Source: Chaetorhynchus papuensis (Eukaryota > Chordata > Aves > Passeriformes > Rhipiduridae). From it: 64,000 nt of DNA. The position numbers and the translations under genes were made by a program. The stretch is taken from positions 78,423-142,422 of the forward strand of contig VWYX01000934.1 in assembly GCA_013396525.1 (NCBI GenBank), read 5' to 3'. Positions 1 through 14,361 of the stretch are shown here, one piece after another. The notes below the pieces were generated by a model. It was not told the origin of the DNA, ran no database searches, and worked only from the letters and a program-made list of their open reading frames with translations. Within the stretch, counting starts at the first letter, position 1. Each line of letters opens with the position of its first letter.

Positions 1-3000
1 CTGTTTAAACTGAAGCTCCTGTCAGCACCTCTGTTTATATTAAATCTATCGGCATGAAATGCATTAAAATAAGAATAATGATATAATGTCTTCAGTGTAT
101 AATGTTAACATAGGTCCCAGACAGAAAAGTGGGACAGACAGGCTGAACATTGCAAATTAATTTTCAATGTGTTATATTTATAGCTGTCAACTTTTCTAAA
201 TAGTTGCTCTTGTAGCTTTTGCACATTCTACTTATCCATCTGTCTCTGTTACTCAATGTCTTTCCTCTACCATCAAGATTTCAGCAGAAAATTGCTACTT
301 CCACATTTTCAGAATGGGTTGGCACACTGGATATCAAATTCTCCTGGTACTTGCTTTCAGGAACAACAGTCACAGCTCCCCAGAATGGGAAACCTGGGAT
401 ATCCCAGGCCCTAAAAAGGCCAATGCCAGTGCTCCCCCAACTCTTCAGTAGCTGTGAAATCTATAAAAACCTGAGGTAATAAAAAGGGGAAAACTGCTAG
501 AAAAAAAAATCCTGGAAATTGTGTATAACCCAACTTCTTGTGAGGTTCCATCTGACTGATCTCATGAATTTCCATCTAATCAGGAGTAAACTCCCCCAGG
601 GGTTTCAAAAACTCACTCAAGTTGTGGGTTTGTGTCCATATTTCACACTGCATTAAAATACCATAAGATTAAAAACCAAAATCCAGGAAACCCCAACAGC
701 CTGACCTTCCCAAACTCCCACTGGTAAAGCAAGGGCCCTTTTTTTTGGGCATTACAGTCACATTTTCAATTCTTGAGTCAGTGGCTCAAGGAGCTGCACA
801 CCTTTCAGCTATGATGGCTCTGCCCAACGTGTCCCAGGGTTAATACAATTCCTGTTGCTGTGTCTATGGCACGGTGCTGCTTCTGGGCATTTGCTGGGAA
901 CTGGGTTTAGCATATCACACTAAACAACCAAAAGGCTTCTTAGTGCTCAAGGAATGAGGACAGAACTATGGAAATAAATTGGCCAGCTACTGCATTCCAG
1001 ACATGTCCAGTTTTTGCAATGACTTTGCAAAAAAATGCTTTGAAAGACCAGGAACCCAGTACTATCTCTATATTTACAGGATCACAGCAATATTTTCTGG
1101 AATTTGTAGCCCCGAATGCTACCAAAGCTCAATATTTTATAAAGCTTGAGATAAATGAGACTGTAGATGATTTAAATAGTAGAGGTTCCTTGAAATCATG
1201 CTAAAGAAACAAAAAACCTATTTCCTCACTTGCTATACATAACAAGAAGGGTCAAGCATCAGGATCCATGATATGAAAGCTCAGGATTCTCACACAGTCT
1301 CTTTGTGGAGCAAAGGATGCAATCAGCTCATCTATTTCCTTTCCCAATTAATCACTCGTCACAGCGTGTTTGCTGGATTCTGATGACTCCTCTGGCCTGA
1401 AAAGGGATTTGCATTTCTTTATGCAGAAGAAAAATTATATTGGCTGTGGGTAAAGGGGCCTCTGGAGTTGATAATGTAAAGGAGAGACCAATAAACCTTA
1501 TTTCTGTGTCTTAATTTTGTTTTCAGGTTCATTTAGGAGAGGTGCACTTTGAACTCCATACAGTGATACTCAGAACATCATGAATAATCTATGATTTAGT
1601 AAAGCTTACATTGAAATAACTTCTCTCCCATAACATTGAAATTAAAGGAATTGTTGTCAAAGTCTTCCCAGTGTAGCAAATCAGGACAACACTTCACACT
1701 GCATTTAATAATTTCAAATTGGACACCAAAAAGTAGGTGGGGAACTCTTGTTATATGACCATGCTTGAGATTCCAGAAATCCTCCCATGTGAAATTGAGA
1801 TAGAAATTTGAGTTATTTTATGCAGATTTTAAATAGTTTTAATTGAATTAGCTTTGATAACAATTTCAAACTAAAAAGAATGCTACTGGGTTTAGAAAAT
1901 ATCGAAATAGGCCTTTGCAAGGTTTTTTAATTGAAAAGCAAACCTGCTTGCAATGGAAAATATGTCCCATATTGATGATTTTTTTTATATTTAAAAAAAG
2001 TGAAATAATTTGACCAGCCCGGCATATAAAAATTGCTTTCACAAAATCTCTGGAAGCCTGCAAATTTACAATTTATTATTTCAGACATAGGTGTGTGTAG
2101 GCAGACACGTGATTTTTGGTGTGTACATGCCAATTTTGGTCTGAACATAGAAATTCACTCAGATTTCCAACACATGAACCTCTCCATGAACTAAAACCAG
2201 TTTTAGCTGTTATTTTCTGGATACACCGTGTTCATTATCAGTGTCTGGGAAGGTACATAGTTTGTAATGAAGATTTTAGTATCTTTCATATAAGATAAAT
2301 TGTGTTTAAAGTAAAACTCCCCTGGCATTGCTTTTTGTTAAAATGCCTCCCATAATCATCTGACTGAAAATCAAGAGTTAGATCTCTGAGGCCACATAAA
2401 GTAAGAGTGGTCAAAGAATCAGTCTCAAGGACCTTCAGCACTGATGTTAAAGTGATGTATTTGTGTCTCTAAGCTTTTATGCTTCTTTACAAATGACTCA
2501 CTATGACTGGAGCTAACAAAAATGTCATTTTGCATTCTCTAGATACCTTCTGTTAATAAATTAAGTAGAAGTAAAGTCCAAGTAAATGACACATTTGACT
2601 AACATCAAAATGCAGCAAACTTAAATTCACCAATAACTGCAAAAGGTTTTATTACTCCTGCATTATGTCAGCAACTCCACAGCTATTGAATCAGCCATCA
2701 CACACAGTGTTATCACTCTGATGGTTTTCTATGCTACACGTACCATAATTTTGCCTTTACATCAGGAACTGGATTTGTCTTCTAGCCCCGCTACTTTCAC
2801 TTCTCTATTGACAACACATTCTCTGAAATTCCCATTTTCTTACACAGCCTGCCAATCTGACCACTAATGCGCTTAAACTTTTTCCCTGGTCTTCAAGTAG
2901 CAATTTTTTGTGCATATTAAATTCCCTTCTCAATGGGACCAGATGTGATTCTTCAGTCAGCTACTCTTGAAACACAGAACACCCCCCCTGCCATGTCCCT

Positions 3001-3280
3001 TCCCATTTTACTCTCTCCTTAGTCCCTGCAAATCTTGGTTTATTCTCCTGCACCCTTCAGTGTCCCTCACCTTAGTGGACCGGTCTATCAAGCAACATAT
3101 AAACCTGTGTAGCTCCCTGGAAGTCACTGGAACCGGAATGATTTTAGCAATGTCCCCAGACTTACAGTTCAATGGACATGGCACTTTATCCCAGCAAAAC
3201 TACAGTGAAAAGAGAGAGACAGAAAAAGAGAGAGATGAAGCAGAACCTTATAATATTGATTACTGTGACACAGCCACAGT

Positions 3281-3320
3281 AACCAGTAATTTGCCACAGC
3301 AATCAGTAATTTGCCACAGC
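3281..3320. repeat. 20-bp tandem duplication
   Basis: AACCAGTAATTTGCCACAGC at 3281-3300 is followed by the same unit with one change at 3301-3320. Confidence 0.9.
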
Positions 3321-6300
3321 TTGTGATTTCACAAACTTGCATAGTGTCAGCAAGTTCAGTGGAGGGCTTAAAAGACAATAAAAAGGCCCAATATTGAGGA
3401 AGTTGTTTTTTTCCTTTTGAACCCACTGCTTATTTCCAAAAGAAGTAAATACTGCACACACTACTAGCTCAAACAGCACATCCTCCACATTTGGCCACAG
3501 CGTTTGCAGTACAATTCTCAAGTCTGTTTTGTTCTCCCTTGTCTCCAATAAATAGAAAGGGAAAGAAGATAGCAAAGCAGTAAAGCTTTCTGGAAGAGAC
3601 AAGGAGGCGAGTCCATGTCACATCAGTGGGACCAACATTCCCAAGAGGAAAGTTGTGTCCCTTTTTCCTGCATTATCAGTTGCTAACTCATCCCTTTTAG
3701 ATTCCCATAGGACTTTGGTCCAGGTTTTATGCTGTGAATCTGACTTGCCCCAACTGCAATTTAGTTATCTCTATTCAGTTTTTCTTTTTTTTTTTCCCTT
3801 TCTTTTTTTTCAATACAGTCTAATCTTCATTGTTTGCATTTTAATTGCTTGGCAGTGCCAAGTTGTTTTGGTTCAGTCAAACCACGGAGGTGACGTTTAT
3901 CACAACCGTTACCCTGCGAACCCCTTCAGTTCTCACCAAAAAGAGCTGTTATTCCCACCAGTGACTCTGTGTTCTGAAAACAAGGCTACTGATTTGGCTG
4001 AAGGAAACAAAACAGCCTTTCCCACTCTGAGATAGCTACAGGACTCTCATCAGAGCAGTGAAACAGAGGGGAGGTGCCACAGAACCAAGGATATTGCTGT
4101 TTCTGGAGGACCATTTACTGACAGCAAGGCTAAATCACAGCGAAAGAAAGCGGATTCCTTTTTCAAGCACTCTTTGTGGATAAAAAATTCAAAGTAATTT
4201 CATTCATGTGTTGGCCAGACTAAGCAAGGATGAGAGGGATACTGGTATTTTTGAGAAGGTGAAATACATAGGTTCTCTGATCACCCTGTATTACCTGTGC
4301 TGGGTGAATGACCCCGGGAGCCATCAGCAGTTTCTCTTGCTTCTTAGACAGCAAATTCAGGCCCAAAGCAGACTCAAGGTCACCACAGCTAATGAATAAA
4401 ATATCTGGATTGTTTCAATAAATGTTGGAGGGTTTACCTCAGTTTCCTCACACCTTAAAAAAGGGGAATTACACCAACCATATGCTGATCCTTACGGGTG
4501 CCTTCCAGCCAGAGCTGTGCTGAGTTTTGATAGGTGAAGAGCTGGAATAGGATTTGCTTGGGTTCAGCCGTGTTCTGCCCCAAGGTATGGGGACCAAACC
4601 TGAGCAATTTTGAAACTACAGGACTCCTTGATTAACATAATGATATGCACAGACTGTGTATCCATCTCTGAAAGAAACAGAGGCTTCTGCTGAGCAGCAG
4701 CAAACAATAGTTTAAAGCCAGCAGCTAAGGAACATCAGAAGAAACCACATTGGAGGGGGATTAAAGGGAGGTAGCATGTAATTATCCCAGTTGGAACTCA
4801 GCCTAGAGCTGCATTTCAAACTGCTTTTCCTTTTTTAAGACTAATTACTATGAAAACACTTAACCAACACTGTCAAAACAGATGTCAATATTCCATTCAA
4901 AATATGTAGGAGCTTTTCATTCTTAAAAGGAAACAACTGAGAACATCAGAAGTTACAGATTTTACATATCTCTTGTCTGTCAGTTTGTCAACTGCAAGAA
5001 ATAACGGTAGTGCTCCAGACCCAGCTGGTTAGAAGGAAGAGGTTAAAGTCAGCTGTGGATGCAGCAGTAATTTTAAAAATCTGAATAATGTGTGTTTATT
5101 CCCAAACACAGCTCTTTGGCACCACTCAAGGCCTGGCTGTGCCCTTTGTAACAACTGAGGGAGCAGTGATTGTGTCACGGAGCAAACTGCTGCAGTGGAA
5201 GGAGCAGGAGTACTTTTCCCCACTGTCACTGACAATGCTGTGCTTGACTGGAGTGCTGCTGTAGACTTTGAAATCCCTGATTGTGCTGAACACCAAAGAG
5301 ATGGTGGGTTAAAAGTGAGGTGCTCAGTCTCTTTCAGCTCGGGAGTCAATGGCTGCACATTCCACATTACAAACGGGAGGACTTTTCAGAGAAGTTAGTG
5401 TCCTCTAAGAGTTTAATAGGAACACTACAAAAGGTTTTTCATGTTCCTTTCAAGTAAAAGAGCAGTTCTGATAGCATCTACTCCTATTGAACTTTTTATT
5501 CATTCCAAACTTCCTTTTGTTCTGCAGGGTTGTTTTTTTTCTTGGCAAACACAGGGAATTTATTTGGGTACAGCAGTACATCTTGACCAAGTATTTTGCA
5601 GTTAAAATATTTCTCTCTTTGTTGGATGGAATAAAAAACCCCACTGTGGCATTTCGCTATCCCAAAATTATTTTTACCATCTCTAAAGTTCTTCTGTGCC
5701 AGGATAGTAAATAAAATATAATGGATTTAGGGCATAGAAGGGGAGGTTTTTGGGGGTTTTTTTTTGAAAAAGCAATGAGGTAAACTTTAGTCACAGCAAG
5801 TAGGAAGCAAAATTGATCATAAACATCACCAGTGTCTATGTGTCTAAAATCATTGGTGCTTTTATACTTACAAGCAACCATATGAATAGACCATTTCTGA
5901 CCCACCTTCTAGTGGGCTGGCATACACAAAGCTATTTCTAAAGGGATAGTTCAAAAGTTAGGTCAAACTGGCACCAGCAGAAATTTCTTGCCGTCAGCAG
6001 ACCTTGGCCCAGTACAAATTTGGCTCTAGAATTCTGAGTTTTTCCAGAATCAGTTTTCCAAACAGAACTAAATGAAAGAGCTGGATGCATAGTGAACTCT
6101 TGGAAAGCTGTCTTGATGATTAAAAGCTGAAACCAGAGAAACAGCCTTTACAATTAATGTAATACTGATCCAAAGGCAATTAATTTTAACTTTGGATGAA
6201 TGAGGACTAAATTTGCCAGACTTTAAAAGCTTGCCTTTTCCCATCCTGCCTGTTTTCCTGTGTGTAACTGACACCACACAATTTGTCACACATGAAGGCC

Positions 6301-6559
6301 TGGATGGATATTATTGCACATGAGAGGAAGTTTTACAGTTTGCTATCTATGACAGAAAGGAGAACAGATCTTCTTTGGCCTCCCCTGAATGAAATATGGC
6401 TGTTGTCAACTGCTGGATTCTGAATTCCGTGACTCAAGAAGTCTCTAGCTCATTTTAGTGCTCAAACTTCTTACCCATGATGAATGGAGTTTTAAACCTC
6501 AAACTTCCTTCCTACGTCACTAGGAAGTTTCTTTTAAATTACCAGGTGACCCAGGTATG

Positions 6560-7100
6560 AGTTCTGTGTGCAAAAGAAGGAGCTGCCTTGCTAAAAGGAG
6601 CAGCAGGAGCAGCTCCTGTGGGCAGCTGAGGGAAATAAGGCAGCTCCCCAGCTCCACAGTACCCGAGCACAGCCAACCTGGCAATGCCAGCAGCAGCCTC
6701 AACATCTCCAGATCTCCAGGAAAGATCCTGGGGATGGGCAGGGCTGAGGTTTAGGCAGGAACACGAGGATTGGGCCTGGTGCTGGTACCCAGGGCCAGCC
6801 ACATCCCTGGGACTGCCAGGCAGGCCAAAGGCACGAGGCAGGGCTGAGGTCAGGCCAGGAAATTGGTCTGTGGGCAGAGGCTGGATCAGAGGATCCATGG
6901 CTGGACACACACAGGCAAGGCAGGGATGCACAGGCATTCCTACAGCACAGGGCACCGAGGGAAGGCTCCGGGCTCAGCTGGAATGAGTGTCCTGGGCTCC
7001 TGGGGGAGCTGGGTGCTGGGGCTGGGGGCCCCAGGGAGGCTGCTGGGGGCCATTCAGACTCTCAGTGCCCTCGGGGCCCTGGCAGGATCAAAGGCTCAAC
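6560..7100. other. GC-rich, CpG-poor patch
   Basis: A sharp rise in GC in otherwise AT-rich DNA, with imperfect repeated phrases such as GCAGGGCTGAGGT (near 6738 and 6839). CpG is sparse, unlike a promoter island. Open frames on both strands reflect composition. It may be a degenerate minisatellite or an old GC-rich repeat. Confidence 0.5.
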
Positions 7101-7554
7101 ACTGGAGGAAGCTGGGATTAAGATATTTGGAAAAAGAACAGCTACATATGAGCCAGAAAAATACTCAGTTCATTCTTGAAGCTAAATATGGGCTTTAAAG
7201 CAATCCTAAACTAGATTTCAACAAGAAGGTATATTCCAGTTGTCTCAGCATAGGCTTCCTTTTATTCAAAAGAAAATAATGATTAAATTGCAGTAATTTC
7301 CCTCACTCCTGCTCCAAAAGCAAGATTAGCTTTACACATCAAGGTACTTTCTTCTAGAATGCAGAAATGTCCCTATTGACATTAATTTTACCCTGTTCTG
7401 GAAAAAGGGAAAAATTCTTTTAAAATATTTGATAAGCAATTTCAGTGAATCACCAAGCAGCACTACCTGTAGAAATGTCAGTGAGTATATTTGCATGCAC
7501 TGTTAAACTGCTCTAAGCATATCTGAACAATTCCTAAATTTTTATCTGACTACT

Positions 7555-7572
7555 AAAAAAAAAAAAAAAAAA
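7555..7572. repeat. Poly(A) run of 18
   Basis: A homopolymer of 18 A. No processed gene copy was recognised next to it. Confidence 0.9.
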
Positions 7573-9251
7573 TCAATAACCACTTCCTTCTGCTGCCAGA
7601 TTAAAACACTCAGCAAGCCTTAACTCCTTTTAGTTCAATTCTAAACCAGTCCAATTCAGCTCTTCTGGTGAATCTTTATTTGCTAGCTTGTAGCCTTGCA
7701 ATTTTCAAGATCAGGAACAGCTGGAGGCCAGGCAGGCCCCAGTTCTTAAAACATGGGCACAATTCCTTTCTCTTATCAGTTTGCAAATGCATCATGCAAA
7801 TGAGATAATGAAAATCAAAATACAGGATAAGTAAGAGCTCATGTTGTGAAGGTTGTTTTGGGTCTTAGTTTTACTTAAGGGTGGCAGTTGTAAGAGGTAT
7901 GGTCAACACCTGTTGATGAAACCTGACTTTTTATATATCATTTTTATAGAAAACTCTTTTTCTTTACACAGAATATAAAAAAGAAGGGATATTATTGTAT
8001 TAGCCTCATATAAGATAAACTTTCTATATCTTCATTTGCTTAAATAATTGATTGCAATTGTTTTCATTTAACTGCTGCTTTTGACCACTCAGTGAGAATT
8101 GAATTCAACTGACATTAAAGTGAAAAACTGTGTGTGAAAGAATATTATAGACCAGGTTAATGACTCTACTCAGTGACACTATTTTTATATGGTAGTTAAT
8201 CACTTCTGAAAAAATACACCTGCTTTCTTCTTCTTCTTACTCGTGTGACTATCAATATTAGCAGTTACAACGGGTAAAATTCTAAAACTTCTGGATCTGA
8301 ACACCAGAAAGACATAATCCTGAAAAGTTTTCACTCTAATATTGTTTGATATGCTGACATTGGGCTTTATATGACCTGGCATCAAGCTTGCTCTCACTGA
8401 AGTCTGCAGCAGACAATCTTTAAAAGTCCACCTGGGACACACGATACTTCTACTGTATCCAGACTAAAAGTGTGGAAGTCAGTTATTTAACTTAATCACA
8501 GTGCAAGGTCTTCCTTGTTTAATCCCTCTTGCCAGTTGCTAAACAAAGTAAAATTACACATAATGAAAATAAAAATCTTGATCAAGTAGCACTGACAAAT
8601 CCAGTTACTAAATACTTAAGTACTTGAGGGAATGTTATAGGGAGTGAACATTAGGCAGGATTTCACTCTTCTCAGTTATCTGCTAGGGACTGTTCTCAGT
8701 ACATTTGGTTCTCCAGTTGGCTCCTCTGCAGCCACAGAGATAGCAGTTAATTGCTTCACTTGATTAGAATTCACAGCTGCATCTGCAGCAAGAAGGCTCC
8801 TTCTGAAATTAACTGAGCTATCAATCAACAGAATAATTTGCTGGAGTGAAAAGCAACTAGTCAGCTGTGCACTTATCAACAAAAACAGCAAAGTTTCTCT
8901 GGGAAAGCTCCTAGTGTTTGATAAAACAATCATATGCTTCTCTCCAGCCTTAAACATCAATATAAATCATTGCCTTCTGCACTTTAGCTGTTCTCAATGC
9001 TTTTGCCAGCTTTCTTTCCTGTGTGCTACTGTGTTTACAGAAGAAATCTTTAAAGGTTTCTCTAAAGTATTTTAACATGCAACATCAATCACATGCAAGG
9101 CACACAGGGGCTCATGAAACTTTCTGATTCCATTTCTGAATGACCTGTTCAACAGAACTTCATCCATGCTGATGTTTTCTTTGGAAATTTGGCAAACCTG
9201 AAGTTAACAAGGATCTTACTACATGCTTTACAGTAACTACTAATAAAGTTC

Positions 9252-9303
9252 AGGTTTAAACTTATGGTTTAATTTTAAGGTTTAAACTTCAGGTTTAATT
9301 CAT
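9252..9303. repeat. 26-bp tandem duplication
   Basis: Two adjacent copies starting AGGTTTAAACTT and continuing GGTTTAATT, 26 bp apart with a few changes. Confidence 0.85.
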
Positions 9304-12300
9304 TAAAAATTACCTGCTCTGAACATTTTGGAAGAAAATGTTACATGAAAGAACTTACTGCACTAATTGTTTCAGCCATTACAGCCCATGGTGTACTTTG
9401 AGATTTTTGGTATCTCCTACCAGACAGCAAATGTAGTCATTGAGGCCAAAGTTATTTTTAAGAGGAAACTTGAGCTTTTTGCTGCTCTAGGAAGCCTTGG
9501 ATCTAACTACATAGGCTATGGTAACTCATTCAGTTCAAGTCACAGCCTTCAAATATATGTTCATCAATTTTGCCTGATTTCTCCATTCTGAACTAAGCTT
9601 GTTGATGCTTAATTATGATCACTGACAGGCTCTTCTCCCCCCCAACTTGTGCACAGAAAAAATGAATAAAACTCTTTTCTCTAGAAAACTAGGCACTCAT
9701 TGCCTCCTATGTAACTTTCTGACCCTGGGGCCATAAGAGCAATTGCAATAACTTTTGCCATGCTTGTGTTTCTGCTCATTTTCTAAAAACCATGCTTGTA
9801 GTGGCTGCTATTCTCTGGACTATGCCCAGCAAGTAATACTGGTATAGGCTCTATTTCTGTGGTACTTGCATACAAAGGATCAGCTGACCTGTGCACTAAG
9901 AGCTTTGGAAAAGTGATGTCTGAAGCCAGTTCAGGGAAATGGTTTATCAAGCTCACAAAGCTGATAGATCACTTGCAACACAGAATCCATGCTGAAAGCT
10001 CTTCTCTCGCATCCCACAGTACCACATTTAGAGCTTTACTATCAATTTAAACCTTAAACTGGTATTATTCAAATACCTGTAAATATTAAACTGCTAGATT
10101 TATCAGTAAAAGAGCAAACACTTACATATTTGCAAATCCTTTTGTCTAGTTTTATTTGATGACTCAGTGGGATTGCTAATGTTATCTGTTTATACACTGT
10201 GAATGTATCCAGGACTTTGCACAAGAAAAAAATGCTGATATTCAAGCATCTTAAAAGGACTGAATTGTGCCATTTAATAACATGTCAATAATTTCTCCAT
10301 TTCTAACTGCATAAATATTAGGCATGAGTTCAAGCTTTTGCAGCAGAGCAGGAGCTTGTCCAACAAGATGAAGTGATTGCCTGGTGTCCAGTATGCGGCT
10401 GGCAAGTGGACAGATGAAATCCCTGCAACAGAGACAGAATTTTCCCTACACCCCCTAAGTCTGAGGAGCTGCAGGTTCAGCCACAATTTACTCAGCAGGA
10501 ACATTATTGCCCTTCAGAAAGGGGAGGCATTTTATTAACTGCAATTAGAAGAGATGAGCACACTATAAACCTCCCAAGTGTCTTTATGTAAATAGCTTAG
10601 ACATTTTTATGTCCCAGTCATATTTAATACATTATTTCTTGAAGTTACAAAGCACTTCCTGCCACAGAAATGAATGCTTACAATGCCACGGTGAGTATTC
10701 TTCTTACAAGTCATGACTGTTAATTAAGAATGAAAAATCAGTTGTCAGATTAATTTGTTTAGCAATTACAACTTTTAGTGTGTTAGAAGTCATCTACAGC
10801 AGTGACCTCCTTCAGGGGCTTTATGATGGAATTTAGAGTTCACAAAATAGACACTGCTAGAACACTGAAATGCTGAAGTGCTTGTGCTTCGAGGAAACAG
10901 GAAAATTGAAGCATAATTTCCTTTTTTAGTGAAAGATTAACACCATATTTCCAGCAGCTGAGAAGTGGGGCATCCCATAGGCAAATTTCAGTATTATCAG
11001 CTCATTCCAAGACACAGCAATAAAACTGGACTACATTAAGTGGGTTTAAGGTGGAGAGCAAGGTCAGCCTCATAGTTAAGATTATCAAGAAGCAGAACGA
11101 AACCAAGGGAAAATGTCAGCTCAGTCTACTTTTTAATAATTGTATGTTTCAAAAAAGTCCATTAATTCTTTTGAATAAAGTAATTGAGTGGTTTTATGAA
11201 ATACAAAGGTATTGTAAAATTTAGTTTTCTAAATTGCTTTCTGATGTCTCTTTCCTGCCACAGCGCAAAAGGTTTTGGTGTTACTATTCTCAGAAATATT
11301 TCTGTATTCCAGTTAAAGCAGACTTTAATAACTGGATTCAAGGCAGATATTATATTTAGAAAGCTGCATGTGCACAGGCCTACATATTTTAGGACTGAAA
11401 ATATACATCTTAACCTGCTCAAAACATATTTGCAGAGGTATGAGAACCAAAAGAAATAAATGTGCAACAGTAAACTGATTTTAATGTTACTCCAAACTGG
11501 GTGTGCTGTATGTTTCAATATTGCCTCTAAGCTGGAAGTATTTGCAAGAAGCTACCTGATAGAGGGAAACACTGCAGCAGCTCTGAGCTGACAGGACAGG
11601 AATGACTTCAGAAAACATGCTGTGCTATGAATTCATTGTGATCAGACAGCCCACCAGGCTCTTTATGTGCTTTGCTGCACTACCAACATAAATTTTATTC
11701 CTTGGTATTTTTTAGAATCTGGAATTTTAACTAAAATCAATTAAAAAATACAGCATTGAATAAAACACTACGATTGTTGCCTACAGCTCTGTCTAGATGT
11801 TCATCAGGTTAAAAGCAGTTGTCTGGGGTTTTAACTCTCATGGATTTGATTTGCATTCATTTTATCCTCTGTTCCTTCACTAATTAAAGTTTCAGGAGTG
11901 CTTTTTGGGAGCTCTGATCCAGCATCTCTGAGTGCAGTACAAGTAAGCTTCCTGTATGGGTACTGACCCATAACTGTGAACAGATGTGCTGCTTTGAGAC
12001 AGACAGAGGTTACAGATGTTCTGCTGCCAGAAAAGAAATGCTGTGATTTCAGTGAAACAAGAGGAACTCAGAGCACCTTGACCCATCCAAGGAACACCTT
12101 ACCCTTTGCTTTACTGTTCTGCCAGGTTTTTCTTCTTTTCATATAATGTCGCTGATGAAGCTTTAATGTGTGGGAGACAAGGCTATTGCTGTTTATCAAG
12201 CCCTTTGAAATGTCCAAATGCATTGCCAGAACTGGGAAGCACAACTTTTATTGAACTGACTCTGCAGTGAACTCTCTACACCGGGGTATTTTTACTTCCC

Positions 12301-13922
12301 CCTCTCCAGCCCCCCCAGTTGGTTTTCTAATAAAGCAGCAGCTGACTCAGCAGATATGCCCTGCTCTTTTCATTATCATTTCAAGAAGCTTAAAGGACAG
12401 GGATGCTGCGTAAAGCAGCTTTTTCAGTAAAGGAGAGTGATGGTTTCAGGGGGAAAGAGCATCTTTAAAAATTACTTTTTAGTAGCTTTGACTTGCATTG
12501 GTTCTTATCTAGTTCCTCCTTCACACTGAGGAGACAGCAATGACAGCACAGAGGGGCAGGAGGAAGATTAAGGGGTGACCCTGTCCGTTACTCACAGCTA
12601 CCATTCCCATGGATATTCCTTGTGAATTCTGATTTTTAACTCCACACAAATTCTGAACTCAGTTCTAGACCAAGAAGTTTTTGGGAAGATTTTAAAGATG
12701 GGGTCAGTCTGCTAGAAACAACAAACCTTGCCAAGAGAAAACATCCACTGGAATGAAACTAAAAATGCTTTTTTTTTGGTTCCAAAGCAACAAGTCGAGC
12801 ACCACAGCATTTCTTTTAAAGCTGAAAAGTAGAAATTAAAAAAAAGCCACAACTTTTTTTCCTACCTGTTTCAAATATGTGTAAGGGCTCCTTCTATGTC
12901 TGTGAAGATTAGAAAGAACTTAAGCTAAAAAGTTCTGCAAGAAAATTCATCTTCTGTTGTCTGTCTAAAGTATTTTGGGATACACCTGGTGATCTAAGCA
13001 GTTCTACTCCATTTTTTATTGTCAAGTTCTACATTTATCTTTGCTCACTTTCTAAGAAAATAATTAAACTATGTTTACAAAGTGGCACAATAACAGATTA
13101 TTCTAGGAGACTGATTTCCTCTCCAGAGAATACTGTACAGCTGATTATCAGCCTGCATTAAAGCACTGAATACAGGAGGTTTAATGATAAATTCTTATAA
13201 AATCATTTAAGTGCTACAGTTAAAAGTTCAACTTTAAAAATAATTATTAGACAAAATAAATAAAAATGATCAGCAACTAAAGGACGTTAGTACATGTTAG
13301 CATTTAATTGAGTGAAACATTCATTTGAGGAAAAGCAGTCCTGCTCAGCGGCTTTGGATGATTGCTTTACAGAGGCTGCAAAACAGATTGCAAATTGATG
13401 ATCTGGAGGGAAAATATCTCTGCAAGTCCGTGCCATTAAGAACATGAGGAATCCTAAACTCCAAGTGCTGACATATGAGCAACTTCACAGACTAGTAAGC
13501 TCAAGCGAGAGGTAGACGACCAAGCTTTCTGATAAAGCACTGCAGCTGCGCTGCCTCAACTCCTGCCTCCCTCGCTGCCACCACTGCACCTCATCCATCA
13601 GCCCAGGGATTGCATCCACCTGCAGCCAGCAGGAGCCTCACCTCGGGAAACGGTGATCTTCCCTAAGAGTTCTGCACAGAGAGAAACAAGGGACTCTACA
13701 CGATTCGACATGAATCAGGCAGAAGCCATTTTAGTGCTGAACTGCTGTCCCTAATATACAATTCTTGCTTTCCCGATATGCGATGGTGCATAATTATTAC
13801 TGGTTAAGGCCTATTTTCACATGCTACTTTATGCTTTATGATCGGCTTTTGTATGTGGGTCACATCATCCACCGTGTATGTCACAACTGTCCTTCAGTTT
13901 GCATTTTCTTACCCTTTTCTTC

Positions 13923-14361
13923 TGATGCCTTAAGAGGCCACCTAAAAAACAGAGCCTAGACAGGAGTAAGGGAATAAAGGTGGGGATTTATTGGAAAGGC
14001 CTTCAAGGTACACCCTGGGGAGCCAGAGGCTGCTGCCAAAATGGACCCCAAGATGGACAAGAGGTCATGAGTTCTTTACACCTTAATAGGTTTGGTTCAT
14101 TTGCATGTCAGGGTTAATTCTCCAATTAAAGCTTCAGTTTAATGATGGAATTCCCCTCAGCTTGGCCCCCTCTCAGAGGCTTTGGTTTATACTTTTTGGG
14201 CCTAGGACAGTCTGGGTGTCCTTGAAGAGCAGGCCCGGAGAGGCTTTGTTGTGTCTGCCCAGCAGGAGAGAGCAGAAAGGAACAGGCTACAGGAAACTTC
14301 AGAGTTACACACTGAGCAGTGCAGGATTTGAAAAATATAAAAGTTAAAACGTAAGGCATCA
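13923..14361 (-). mobile_element. Solo LTR of an endogenous retrovirus
   Basis: A 439-bp element begins TGATGCCTTA and ends TAAGGCATCA, a perfect 10-bp terminal inverted repeat with the TG...CA ends of retroviral LTRs. It is flanked by a direct CTTC on each side (13919-13922 and 14362-14365), a 4-bp target-site duplication. On the - strand a TATAAA lies near 14190 and an AATAAA near 13988, in the order expected for U3-R-U5. No internal coding sequence is present, so it is a solo LTR left by recombination. The 4-bp duplication suggests an ERV1-like source; the family cannot be named. Confidence 0.85.

Larger units (their letters stand above)
1..13918. other. AT-rich intergenic DNA, left flank
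   Basis: No exon, RNA gene or clear mobile element was recognised. It contains two short tandem duplications (3281-3320 and 9252-9303), an 18-base A run (7555-7572) and one GC-rich island at about 6560-7100. All open frames are short and overlap on both strands as expected by chance. Confidence 0.6.
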
